From NCBI GenBank assembly GCA_903857495.1, contig CAIOFF010000050.1, forward strand, positions 1-41,826: a DNA stretch of 41,826 nt. Direction: 5' to 3'. Positions 9,719 through 18,313 of this stretch are shown piece after piece; position 1 is the first letter of the stretch, and every line of letters starts with the position of its first letter. The DNA comes from an uncultured Holophagaceae bacterium (lineage in GTDB: Bacteria > Acidobacteriota > Holophagae > Holophagales > Holophagaceae). Position numbers and translations under genes: made by a program. Below the pieces are notes generated by a model. That model saw only the letters and a program-made list of their open reading frames with translations, did no database searches and was not told where the DNA came from.

Positions 9719-10657
9719 TCACGGCCCGCTGCCCCCAGCCAGCGGCCGCTGGCAGCGCAGACCGTCCACCGGGGTTCCGCGCCAGGGCGCCCAATCGAGG
9801 CAGCTGGTCTGCGCCCGGGGGCACCGGGGCCCGAAGGGGCAGCCCCGAGGCCGATCCTGGGGGGCGGGCAGGAAGCCGGTCTCCCAGGAGGGCTCCCGCC
9901 GGGACGCTGCCAGGAGGCGGGCGGTGGTGGGATGGCGGGGTGTTTTCAGCAGCCTTGCCACGGGGCCGGCCTCCACGCGCTCGCCGCCGTAGAGCACCAG
10001 CAGGCGGTCGCAGACGTCTGCTGCCAAGGCCAGGTCATGGGTGACCCAGAGAAAGCCCAGGCCGCGCTCCCGGTGCAACTCCAGGGCCAGGTCCCGGAAG
10101 TCCTGGCGCACCGTCGCATCCAGGGCCGCCGTGGGCTCGTCCAGCACCAGCAGCTCCGGATCGCAGGAGAGGGCCATGGCCAGGCAGAGCCGTTGGCGCT
10201 GGCCGCCGCTGAGCTGGTGGGGGAACCGCGCCAGAAAGGCAGGGTCCGGGGGCAGGCGCAGCCGGGCCAGCACGGGTGTCAGCCGTGCCACGGCGGCCTG
10301 GGGCGACTCCTGGCGGTGGAGGCCTGGCAGCAGGGTCAAGTGCTCGGCCAGGGTGAGGAGGGGGTTCAGGGCCTGGCCCGGCTGCTGGGGCACCCAGGCC
10401 AGCCGGGCGCCGCGGAGCTGGTCCCGGGCAGGCCCTGGCTGGTCCATGACCACGCCGAAGGCACGGACCTGACCGGCGGTCTGCAGCACCCCCGGCGGCA
10501 GCGCCCCGAACAGGGCCTGCACCAGCAGGCTCTTGCCGGAGCCGCTCTCCCCCACCAGGCCCAGGCGGTCGCCCGGGGCCAGGGTCAGGTCCAGGGGTCC
10601 CAGCAGGCGGACCCCGTCCCTCCGCTCCAGAACCAGACCCTCCAAGGCCAGAACCAT
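9719..10657 (-). CDS. Peptide/nickel-type ABC transporter ATP-binding protein (DppD/OppD-like)
   Basis: A 312-residue ABC ATPase. Walker A is GESGSGKS (36-43), the Q-loop lies near WVPQQPGQALNP, the signature is LSGGQRQRLCLAMAL, Walker B is LLVLDEPTAALD, and the switch His is in WVTHDLALA. The C-terminal extension with CPFGPRCPRAQTSC is the cysteine-containing oligopeptide-transporter tail (oligo_HPY), which assigns it to the DppD/OppD group. No permease, binding protein or second ATPase lies next to it, so this is an orphan subunit in the window. It is upstream of guaB on the same strand with a 51-base gap. No good ribosome site is visible before ATG 10657. Confidence 0.88.
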   Translation of the reverse strand: MVLALEGLVLERRDGVRLLGPLDLTLAPGDRLGLVGESGSGKSLLVQALFGALPPGVLQTAGQVRAFGVVMDQPGPARDQLRGARLAWVPQQPGQALNPLLTLAEHLTLLPGLHRQESPQAAVARLTPVLARLRLPPDPAFLARFPHQLSGGQRQRLCLAMALSCDPELLVLDEPTAALDATVRQDFRDLALELHRERGLGFLWVTHDLALAADVCDRLLVLYGGERVEAGPVARLLKTPRHPTTARLLAASRREPSWETGFLPAPQDRPRGCPFGPRCPRAQTSCLDWAPWRGTPVDGLRCQRPLAGGSGP

Positions 10658-10720
10658 GGGCCTACGATCGCAGGGAAGGTGTGGATGTCAAACGAGTTCC
10701 AAAGATCCCCCGAATAGCCC

Positions 10721-10748
10721 TTGACGCCCCGCCGGGTGGTCCTACCCT
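10721..10748 (+). promoter_or_regulatory. Putative sigma-70 promoter
   Basis: TTGACG at 10721-10726 and TACCCT at 10743-10748 are separated by 16 bases and lie about 58 bases before the ATG at 10807. The -35 is near consensus and the -10 is weak. Confidence 0.45.
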
Positions 10749-10806
10749 TGGGCAACCCACTCACCCTGCGGAGCCTGGATTGGTCCCGCCCTGGCATGGA
10801 GGATTC

Positions 10807-11040
10807 ATGGATTTCCTGCGCCCAGAAATTCAGGAGCGCCTGATGAAAGATCATTTTGAATTCCGCAAGCTCATGGAAGAACACAAGTCCGCCGACACGC
10901 GGCTCGGTGATCTCCAGAAGAAGCCCAGCCTCTCCGCCAAGGAGTCCCTGGAAGAGGTCGAGCTGAAGAAGATCAAACTCCGGGCCAAGGAGCGCATCTA
11001 TCACATCGTGCAGGAGGCCTCGAAGCGGCCCGAGCAGTAG
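10807..11040 (+). CDS. Small helical YdcH/DUF465-like protein
   Basis: A 77-residue, highly charged, helical protein. The pattern of an N-terminal helix (FEFRKLMEEHKSADTRLGDL) followed by ELKKIKLRAKERIYHIVQ resembles the YdcH/DUF465 family, short coiled-coil hairpins of unknown function. ATG 10807 is preceded by GGAGGA with a 3-base spacing; an upstream in-frame start at 10681 is rejected because the extra residues are proline-rich and the promoter lies within them. It is a single gene with its own promoter candidate and a strong terminator at 11053, which suggests independent, possibly high, expression. Confidence 0.75.
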   Translation: MDFLRPEIQERLMKDHFEFRKLMEEHKSADTRLGDLQKKPSLSAKESLEEVELKKIKLRAKERIYHIVQEASKRPEQ

Positions 11041-11052
11041 GCCGCACCCTGC

Positions 11053-11090
11053 TAAAAACAAAGCCCCGGAAAACCGGGGCTTTGTTTTTA
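11053..11090 (+). terminator. Strong intrinsic terminator after the YdcH-like gene
   Basis: Perfect 17-bp arms (TAAAAACAAAGCCCCGG and its complement) enclose an AAAA loop, and the descending arm ends in GTTTTTA. It starts 12 bases after the stop. Confidence 0.9.
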
Positions 11091-11104
11091 GATGAAAAAA
11101 ATAT

Positions 11105-11137
11105 CTAAATTCACCGCGCTCTCTGCGGTGAATTTAG
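11105..11137 (-). terminator. Intrinsic terminator of hutI
   Basis: A perfect 13-bp stem (CTAAATTCACCGC) with a 7-base loop lies just after the hutI stop. On the minus strand it is followed by ATATTTTTTTC. Together with 11053-11090 it makes a back-to-back terminator pair between convergent genes. Confidence 0.85.
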
Positions 11138-11143
11138 GGGGCT

Positions 11144-12352
11144 TCAGCCTGGGAGATACCGCGGCCTGAACGGCTCGCCGACCCAGTAGACGAGCTCGAG
11201 CAGGTCGTCCACGTCCCAGAGCAGCACCTCGGCGCGGGCGCCGGGGTGGAGGTGGCCGAGGTCGGCGTGGCGCAGGCTGCGGGCGGCGTGGAGGGTCATG
11301 GCTGTGAGGGCCTCCTCGAAGGTCAGGCGCAGCTGCAGGCAGCCCAGGCGCAGGATGGTAAGGGGATCGGCACAGGGGCAGGAGCCGGGGTTGAAGTCCG
11401 TGGCCAGGGCCACCCGGCAGCCGGCCTCGATCAGGCGGCGGGCCGGAGCCCATTCGCGCATGCCCAGGAACAGCGTGGTGCCCGGCAGCAGCACCGGCGT
11501 GACATCGGCCGCGGCCATGGCCGCCATGCCCGCCTCGCTGCAGAACATCAGGTGATCCGCGCTGGCGGCGCCCAGCTCCGCGGCCAGCTCCGCGCCGCCG
11601 GTCCAGGACAGCTCATCGGCGTGGACCCGGGGGACGAGGCCGAGCGCCATGCCCGCCGCGAAGATGCGCCGACCCTGGGCGGCACTGAACACGCCGGTCT
11701 CCACGAACACGTCGCAGAACCGCGCCACGCCCGGGTTCCCCGCGACCAGCGCCGGCAGCCAGTCTTCGGCCACGGCGCGGGCGTTGGCCTCCGCATCGCC
11801 GCCGAACTCCGGGGCCAGGTCGTGGGCGGGCAGCAGGGTGACATCGAGGCTCCAGCCGCGGCGGCGCAGCTCGGCGTAGGCCGCCAGCAGGCGACCCTCC
11901 GTGGCCGGCTCGAGGCCGTAGCCGGTCTTGGCCTCCAGGTGCACCACGCCGCGCTCCCGGAAGCCGCGCAGGCGGGCTTCTCCCGCCGCAACCAGCTCGG
12001 CCAGGGAGGCCTCGCGCGTGGCCCGCACGGTCTCGCGGATGCCGCCGCCCTCGGCAGAAATCTGCTGATAGCTGACGCCCTGCAGGCGCCGGTTGAACTC
12101 GCCGGTGCGGTTGCCGCCGAAGAGCAGGTGCGTGTGGGGATCCACGAAGCCCGGTGTGGCCCAGGCCCCGCCGCCATCCACCCGGGGCGCGTCCGCCCAG
12201 GTGGCGGGCAGATCCGCGGCGCGGCCCACCCAGGCGACGCGACCGTCCACCAGCGCCAGGGCCGCGTCCGGAATGCGGTCCACCGCCCAGGTCCGGGTGG
12301 GATCAGGGGTCCACAGGCCCCGGAGGTTCACGAGCACACGGCGGTCCGACAT
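11144..12352 (-). CDS. hutI: Imidazolonepropionase
   Basis: A 402-residue amidohydrolase that opens imidazolonepropionate to N-formimino-glutamate in histidine degradation. The family signatures are the N-terminal metal site DPHTHLLFGGNRTGEF, with the HutI-specific continuation RRLQGVSYQQISAEGGGI, the HADE motif (VHADELSWTGG), and the late block ALATDFNPGSCPCADPLTIL with the metal Asp. Start ATG 12352 gives a normal-length protein; the frame stays open well upstream but reads antisense to the next gene. No good ribosome site is visible. No other hut gene is present here, so the pathway must be completed elsewhere. It is divergent from the PBP-like gene. Confidence 0.93.
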   Translation of the reverse strand: MSDRRVLVNLRGLWTPDPTRTWAVDRIPDAALALVDGRVAWVGRAADLPATWADAPRVDGGGAWATPGFVDPHTHLLFGGNRTGEFNRRLQGVSYQQISAEGGGIRETVRATREASLAELVAAGEARLRGFRERGVVHLEAKTGYGLEPATEGRLLAAYAELRRRGWSLDVTLLPAHDLAPEFGGDAEANARAVAEDWLPALVAGNPGVARFCDVFVETGVFSAAQGRRIFAAGMALGLVPRVHADELSWTGGAELAAELGAASADHLMFCSEAGMAAMAAADVTPVLLPGTTLFLGMREWAPARRLIEAGCRVALATDFNPGSCPCADPLTILRLGCLQLRLTFEEALTAMTLHAARSLRHADLGHLHPGARAEVLLWDVDDLLELVYWVGEPFRPRYLPG

Positions 12353-12443
12353 GGCACCAGTCTGCCAGGGAGGACCGTTGGCGCCGCGGATTCTTGGTAG
12401 CATCGGCCCAGCGCGGAGGTTCGATGGGGGCACGGTGGGTGGC

Positions 12444-13280
12444 ATGAGCGGACCGGGTCCGAGGTTCTTCCGCCAAGTGCTGCTCTGCGCCTGCTGCGCG
12501 GCGCTGCCGCTGGACGCGCAACCCGCCAGCGCCCAGCCCGAGGCTGGGATGCCCGCGCCGGTGCTGAAGTCAGGCGAGGGCCTGGCCCTGGCGCTCGAGG
12601 GTGGGGACATCCAGACCTTCGGCGAGGGCCGCGCAGTGTCGCCCATGGGCGGCCTCGCCAAGCTGGTGTGGCTGCGCGTCGAGGGCTCCAGCTGGTCTTC
12701 GGGGAACGTGAAGACGCGCTGCCAGGGCGCTGCTGGCTCCCTGACCTGCGGGACCCCGCCGGGGCACGGCACCGTCACCCTGGCGAAGGCTCTGCAGGAG
12801 GACTGCGACCAGGCCTTCCTGGCCTGGATCACCGAGACGCGGGTTCGCTGGCTAAAGGACTACGGACCCGAGGTGGCCTGGTATCGCGTGGCGGAAGTCT
12901 TCGAGCCCTTCCTGGGTCGCCGCCTCCCGGCCAACGCCAGCCTGCCCGAGTTCTCGATGCCCTGGGTGGGCGACGGGGACCTGCTGCGCACCAGCCCCGA
13001 GGCCTTTCTCCAGTGGCTGCAGCAGCCCGAGAACGCCGAGGTGGCCGCCTTCGGACGGCGCATGCTGGCGGGCTATTGGGCCGAAGTGAGCGCGCTGTTC
13101 GGCAAGGAGAACTGGTGGTTCAAGACCGCCACCGCCAGCGTGCCTGGGGTGCCCGGGGCCACCAGCGCCTGGGTGGCGGGCGGGCGGGGCTCCACCCTGG
13201 TGGTGCTCCACATCCCCCGGGGCAAGGGCAAGCCCGAGGCCCTGGCCCGCATGCGGGAGATCCTGGGGCTGAAGCGTTGA
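12444..13280 (+). CDS. Secreted PBP transpeptidase-like protein with altered active-site motifs
   Basis: A 278-residue protein with an N-terminal signal segment (about 9-30). The layout resembles the transpeptidase domain of penicillin-binding proteins or class D beta-lactamases, but each catalytic motif differs: GLAK (70-73) sits where SxxK is expected, DCD (120-122) where SxN is expected in the context GHGTVTLAKALQEDCDQAF, and KTAT (227-230) where KTGT is expected. The paired cysteines C93 and C102 before GHG also occur in canonical PBPs. The nucleophilic serine is therefore missing, so I infer a pseudoenzyme. The start is ATG 12444; the ribosome site is GGTGGGTGG-like. The next gene starts at its stop codon. 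Confidence 0.6.
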   Translation: MSGPGPRFFRQVLLCACCAALPLDAQPASAQPEAGMPAPVLKSGEGLALALEGGDIQTFGEGRAVSPMGGLAKLVWLRVEGSSWSSGNVKTRCQGAAGSLTCGTPPGHGTVTLAKALQEDCDQAFLAWITETRVRWLKDYGPEVAWYRVAEVFEPFLGRRLPANASLPEFSMPWVGDGDLLRTSPEAFLQWLQQPENAEVAAFGRRMLAGYWAEVSALFGKENWWFKTATASVPGVPGATSAWVAGGRGSTLVVLHIPRGKGKPEALARMREILGLKR

Positions 13281-13543
13281 CCTCGCGCGGAGTCTGGGCG
13301 GTGTATTTGCTGCGCTGCGGCGACGGCACCCTCTACTGCGGCATCGCCCTGGACGTGGAAGCCCGGCTGGCGCAGCACCAGGCAGGCAAGGGCGCCAAAT
13401 ACACCCGGGGCCGGGCCCCGCTGGAGCTGGTTTTCCAGGAGGTCTGTGCCAGCAAGGGCGAGGCCCTCCGTCGCGAGCGGCAGCTCAAGCGCCTGCGCCG
13501 GGCCGACAAGCTCAGGCTGTGCGGCCTGCCGCCATCGCGCTGA
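13277..13543 (+). CDS. GIY-YIG domain protein (UPF0213/YhbQ-like)
   Basis: An 88-residue single-domain GIY-YIG protein. The core is VYLLRCGDGTLYCGIALDVE (9-28) with the tyrosine pair spaced as in the YhbQ group, followed by R30, H34 and the basic tail ERQLKRLRRADK that contains the conserved Glu (E68) and Lys. YhbQ-like proteins are thought to be small nucleases. No ATG is available; TTG 13277 overlaps the preceding stop as TTGA, which implies translational coupling to the PBP-like gene. Its 3' end overlaps the end of rpe on the other strand by 32 bases. Confidence 0.8.
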   Translation: MTSRGVWAVYLLRCGDGTLYCGIALDVEARLAQHQAGKGAKYTRGRAPLELVFQEVCASKGEALRRERQLKRLRRADKLRLCGLPPSR

Positions 13544-14198
13544 GCAGGTCCGCGGCGGCCTGCTTGGGCAGCTCGGCCTTGAACACGGCGTTGCCCGCCA
13601 CCAGGCAGTCGGCGCCCGCGCGGACCAGGTCCCCGGCGTTCTTCAGGCTCACGCCGCCGTCCACCTGGATGAAGAAGGGCACGCCGCGCTCGCTTCGCAG
13701 GGCGTCCAGGCGCCGGACCTTGTCCAGCACCCGGGGGATGAAGCTCTGGCCCCCGAAGCCCGGGTTCACGCTCATGAGCAGCACGAAGTCGAAGTCGCCG
13801 ACGAGGTCCACGAGGACCTCCACGGGGGTGCCGGGGTTCAGCACCACGCCGGCCTTGCCGCCGGCCTGGCGGATGGAGGCCAGGGTGCGGTGCAGGTGGG
13901 GATCCGCCTCCTGGTGGATGCTCACCCAGTCCGCGCCGGCCTTCACGAAGTCCGCGGCGTAGCGCAGGGGCTCCACGATCATCAGGTGGCAGTCCAGGGG
14001 CAAGGTGGTGGCCTTGCGGAGGCTCTCCACCACGGGCAGGCCGATGGTGATGTTGGGCACGAAGCGGCCGTCCATGACGTCCACGTGCACCACCTGGGCG
14101 CCGGAGGCCTCGATGAAGCGCAGTTCCTCGCCCAGCCGCGTGAAGTCCGCCGACAGCAGGGACGGGGCCAGGAGGGGAGTGGCGGGGCGGAGGCTCAT
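13512..14198 (-). CDS. rpe: Ribulose-phosphate 3-epimerase
   Basis: A 228-residue TIM-barrel epimerase that interconverts ribulose-5-phosphate and xylulose-5-phosphate. Diagnostic pieces are [15 protein letters not shown] (11-25), [17 protein letters not shown] with the metal His and Asp, [23 protein letters not shown] and the phosphate-binding [10 protein letters not shown]. Length is normal. ATG 14198 gives the standard N-terminus, although no clear ribosome site is seen. The last 32 bases overlap the GIY-YIG gene tail to tail. A long palindrome lies just upstream (14252-14366). Confidence 0.95.
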   Translation of the reverse strand: MSLRPATPLLAPSLLSADFTRLGEELRFIEASGAQVVHVDVMDGRFVPNITIGLPVVESLRKATTLPLDCHLMIVEPLRYAADFVKAGADWVSIHQEADPHLHRTLASIRQAGGKAGVVLNPGTPVEVLVDLVGDFDFVLLMSVNPGFGGQSFIPRVLDKVRRLDALRSERGVPFFIQVDGGVSLKNAGDLVRAGADCLVAGNAVFKAELPKQAAADLLSAMAAGRTA

Positions 14199-14251
14199 GC
14201 CATCAGTATCCCAGAGGGGACGGCTCTCTCGCCATGGCTTTACTGATAACC

Positions 14252-14366
14252 ACTCTCGCGGAGAAGGGACGAGGGAAGCGGAGGGGCGCGGAGGAAAGCA
14301 GAGGACTGATCCTCAGAGGCTCTTTCTCCGCGCACCTCTGCCATCTCGTCCCTTCTCTGCGAGAGT
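14252..14366. repeat. 115-bp imperfect palindrome
   Basis: The outer arms 14252-14273 and 14345-14366 are complementary at 21 of 22 positions (ACTCTCGCGGAGAAGGGACG...). The inner parts, about 14286-14304 and 14313-14332 (GCGCGGAGGAAAGCAGAGG against its near complement), also pair. The centre is about CTGATC. It lies between the rpe start and the stop of the YtcJ-type gene, both on the minus strand. It could form a very long hairpin and terminate transcription of the latter, but its length is unusual for a terminator. Confidence 0.8.
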
Positions 14367-14376
14367 TTTTGCCTTT

Positions 14377-15981
14377 TCATTTAACCAAATTGACCTCGAC
14401 ACCGTTCACCCACAGCCTGCCGGGGCGCAGCTTGCGGAGGGCTTCGGGGCTGAGGTCGGCGAGGGGGGCCTGCACCCAGAGCAGGTCGGCCACGGCGCCC
14501 TTCTGGAGGGTGCCCAGGTCCTTGGCTCTGCCCAGGGCCGCAGCATTGCCCGCGGTGTAGGCCCGGATGGCCTCGACGCGGGACAGGCGCTGGTCCGGCA
14601 GGAAGCCGCCGGGGGGATTGCCTTCAGGATCCTGCCGCGTCTCGGCGGCGGCCAGGCTCACGAAGGGGTTGGGATCCTCCACCGGGGCGTCGCTGCCGAA
14701 GGCCAGCAGGGCGCCCCCGGCGGCGAAGCGGCGCCAGGGGAAGGCTTCGCCCAGGCGCTCGGGCCCCAGGCGGGCGGGGGTCCAGCTGTGGTCCGAGGTG
14801 CAGTGCACGGGCTGCAAGCTGGCCACCACGCCCGCCTTGCCGAAGCGGGCCGCGTCCTCGGCGGTGACAATCTGGGCGTGCTCGATGCGCGGGGGCGGGG
14901 CGCCCTTGGCCCGCGTCGTGACCTTGGCCAGCAGGTCCAGGGCCGCCCGGTTGGCGGCGTCGCCGATGGCGTGGATGGCGGGCTGATAGCCCGCGCGGAG
15001 GGTGATGGCCACGTCGGCAGCGACCTTGCGGGGTTCCGTGACCCAGAGGCCCCGGGTACTGGGCTCGTCGGCATAGGGCGCCAGCAGGCGGGCGCCGCGG
15101 CTGCCCAGGGCGCCGTCCAGGTAGAACTTCACGCCCTGCACCTGGAAGAAGGACACCTGCTTCGGGCGGCTCGGCTTGAGCTCCCGGAGCATGAGGTCGT
15201 GGTCGTGGCTCAGGTAGGCGAAGACCCGGATGGGCAGGGTGCCGGCGGCCGCGAGGCGCCGGTAGGCGGCCAGCTCGGGGCCGTCCACGCCCATGTCCGC
15301 CACGGCGGTGAAGCCCTCGGACTGCAGGGCGGTCAGGCCCGCCTTCAGCTGGGCCTCGCGCTCAGCTCCCGTGAGCGCGGGGAGGTGCTTCCGCACCAGC
15401 TCCACGGCGGCGTCCAGGAGGATGCCGCTGGGCCGGCCGGCGGCGTCCTTGAGGATGCGGCCGCCATCGGGATCCGGCGTGTTGGGGCTGATACCGGCCA
15501 CGGCGAGGGCCGCGGTGTTCACCCAGGCGGCGTGGCCGTCCACCCGCTCCAGGAGGGTCGGCCGCGAGCCCGTGAAGGCGTCCAGGTCCTGGGCCCGGGG
15601 GTAGGCTCCGGCTGGCCAGCGATTCTGGTCCCAGCCTCGGCCCTGGAGCCAGCCCTGGGGGTGGGCCGCGGACCAGTCCTGGATGCGGCGGAGGGTCTCC
15701 GGCAGGCTGGTCAACCCCGTGAGGTCCACCTGGCGGCTCAGGGCACCCAGGCCGCCCACGTGGGCATGGCCCTCGATGAGTCCCGGCAGCAGGGTGCCGC
15801 CGGGAAATTCCACGCGCCTTGCCGTGGAGTGCTTCTTTGCGAGGGCTTCGATAGCGCCCACCGCCAGGATGCGGCCCTTCTGGATCACCACGCCCTGGCC
15901 CTTCAGGAGGCTCTGGCCCAGCCAGAGGTCGGCCCCCGAGAGCAGCTGGACCTGGGGGGGAGGCGCGGGCGGCAGGGGCAT
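14377..15981 (-). CDS. YtcJ-type metal-dependent amidohydrolase
   Basis: A 534-residue amidohydrolase of the Amidohydro_3/YtcJ group. The metal site appears as [16 protein letters not shown], with later [14 protein letters not shown] and the conserved [21 protein letters not shown] block, and the C-terminal beta-sandwich closes with GAVADLLWV...LWVNGVEV. The first strands ([21 protein letters not shown]) are the N-terminal half of that sandwich. The substrate of this family is rarely known and nothing here settles it. No secretion signal is evident. ATG 15981 has GGAG 6 bases upstream. It is divergent from the acyl-CoA mutase gene across 75 bases. Confidence 0.87.
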   Translation of the reverse strand: MPLPPAPPPQVQLLSGADLWLGQSLLKGQGVVIQKGRILAVGAIEALAKKHSTARRVEFPGGTLLPGLIEGHAHVGGLGALSRQVDLTGLTSLPETLRRIQDWSAAHPQGWLQGRGWDQNRWPAGAYPRAQDLDAFTGSRPTLLERVDGHAAWVNTAALAVAGISPNTPDPDGGRILKDAAGRPSGILLDAAVELVRKHLPALTGAEREAQLKAGLTALQSEGFTAVADMGVDGPELAAYRRLAAAGTLPIRVFAYLSHDHDLMLRELKPSRPKQVSFFQVQGVKFYLDGALGSRGARLLAPYADEPSTRGLWVTEPRKVAADVAITLRAGYQPAIHAIGDAANRAALDLLAKVTTRAKGAPPPRIEHAQIVTAEDAARFGKAGVVASLQPVHCTSDHSWTPARLGPERLGEAFPWRRFAAGGALLAFGSDAPVEDPNPFVSLAAAETRQDPEGNPPGGFLPDQRLSRVEAIRAYTAGNAAALGRAKDLGTLQKGAVADLLWVQAPLADLSPEALRKLRPGRLWVNGVEVNLVK

Positions 15982-16056
15982 GGCGGGCTCCGGGGAAGCG
16001 GCCAGTGTAGCGTTGGGACCACCCGGGGCGATAAGGTGGAAAGATTGGGAGGTTCC

Positions 16057-17712
<1,656 letters not shown>

Positions 17713-17912
17713 GCCTTCTTCGGGCCCTGAAGAAAAAATCTAGATCCAAAAATTAGTTTGAGAGCCCCCCTGATCTGCCGATGAGCGGGAGATCAAGCCC
17801 AAGGCCTTCCAAACAGGACGATCCGGTGCAGAACCCCGGGGAAATCCGGTATCATTGTTGCAACCCCATTCCCAACCCCTCCCGCACGGCGGGAACTGTT
17901 CCAGGAGACACC

Positions 17913-18167
17913 ATGCGCATTGCCACCCTCATCACCGCCGCCGCGCTGATCCTCGCCATCCCCGCCCAGGCGAAGATGCCCTTCGTGAAGAAGGCCCAGG
18001 AAGCCGGCTTCGCGGAAGTCAAGGACTGCAAGGCCTGCCACGCCGCCCTCCCCGTCAAGAAGGACGGCGAGATGACCGAGCGCGGCAAGTTCCTCAAGGC
18101 CACCAAGGCCGAGAAGAAGGCCGCCGAGGTCGATGTCAACTGGCTGAAGGATTACAAGGGCAAGTGA
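17913..18167 (+). CDS. Small periplasmic monoheme c-type cytochrome
   Basis: An 84-residue protein with a signal peptide (about 1-21, ending PAQA-K) and one CKACH heme-binding motif. The mature chain is only about 64 residues and lysine-rich, and no distal Met in the usual cytochrome c context is obvious, so the second heme ligand is uncertain. It is the first gene of the electron-transfer island and may act as a soluble carrier (inference). AGGAG lies 5 bases before ATG 17913. A terminator follows at 18190, so it is transcribed separately from the next cytochrome. Confidence 0.8.
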   Translation: MRIATLITAAALILAIPAQAKMPFVKKAQEAGFAEVKDCKACHAALPVKKDGEMTERGKFLKATKAEKKAAEVDVNWLKDYKGK

Positions 18168-18189
18168 ACCGCTGACGCGGTTTCAGCGC

Positions 18190-18224
18190 AGGCGCCGGGC
18201 GGGTCACTCCCCCGGCGCCTTTCT
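18190..18224 (+). terminator. Intrinsic terminator after monoheme cytochrome
   Basis: The stem AGGCGCCGGG (18190-18199) pairs with CCCGGCGCCT (18211-18220) across an 11-base loop and runs into TTCT. Confidence 0.75.
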
Positions 18225-18241
18225 GTACCTGGCTGGCGGCG

Positions 18242-18255
18242 GTGATCCAGATCAC
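18242..18255. promoter_or_regulatory. CRP/FNR-type palindrome upstream of first 11-heme gene
   Basis: GTGATCCAGATCAC is a perfect palindrome of 5-base arms with a 4-base centre, and fits the CRP/FNR-superfamily layout TGTGA-N6-TCACA at 8 of 10 arm positions. It is 58 bases before the ATG at 18314. A TATAGA -10-like hexamer is at 18291-18296. Confidence 0.55.
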
Positions 18256-18313
18256 TGGCCTGTCACAGGTTTGTCCGAACTCGGGTAGGGTATAGAGGAC
18301 TTGTGAGGTAGCT

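Noticed and set aside
9719-10657. Complete peptide ABC transporter operon
   Set aside because: Only one ATPase is present; no permease or binding-protein gene lies next to it.
14005-16056. Upstream extension of the mutase frame to 14005
   Set aside because: The frame is open by chance across the antisense YtcJ-type gene and the palindrome; ATG 16057 has a good ribosome site and the correct N-terminus.
17713-17912. Possible riboswitch or small RNA before the monoheme cytochrome
   Set aside because: Only a weak inverted repeat (TTCTTCGGGCCCTGAAGAA) near 17717 is visible; no known riboswitch core could be matched.
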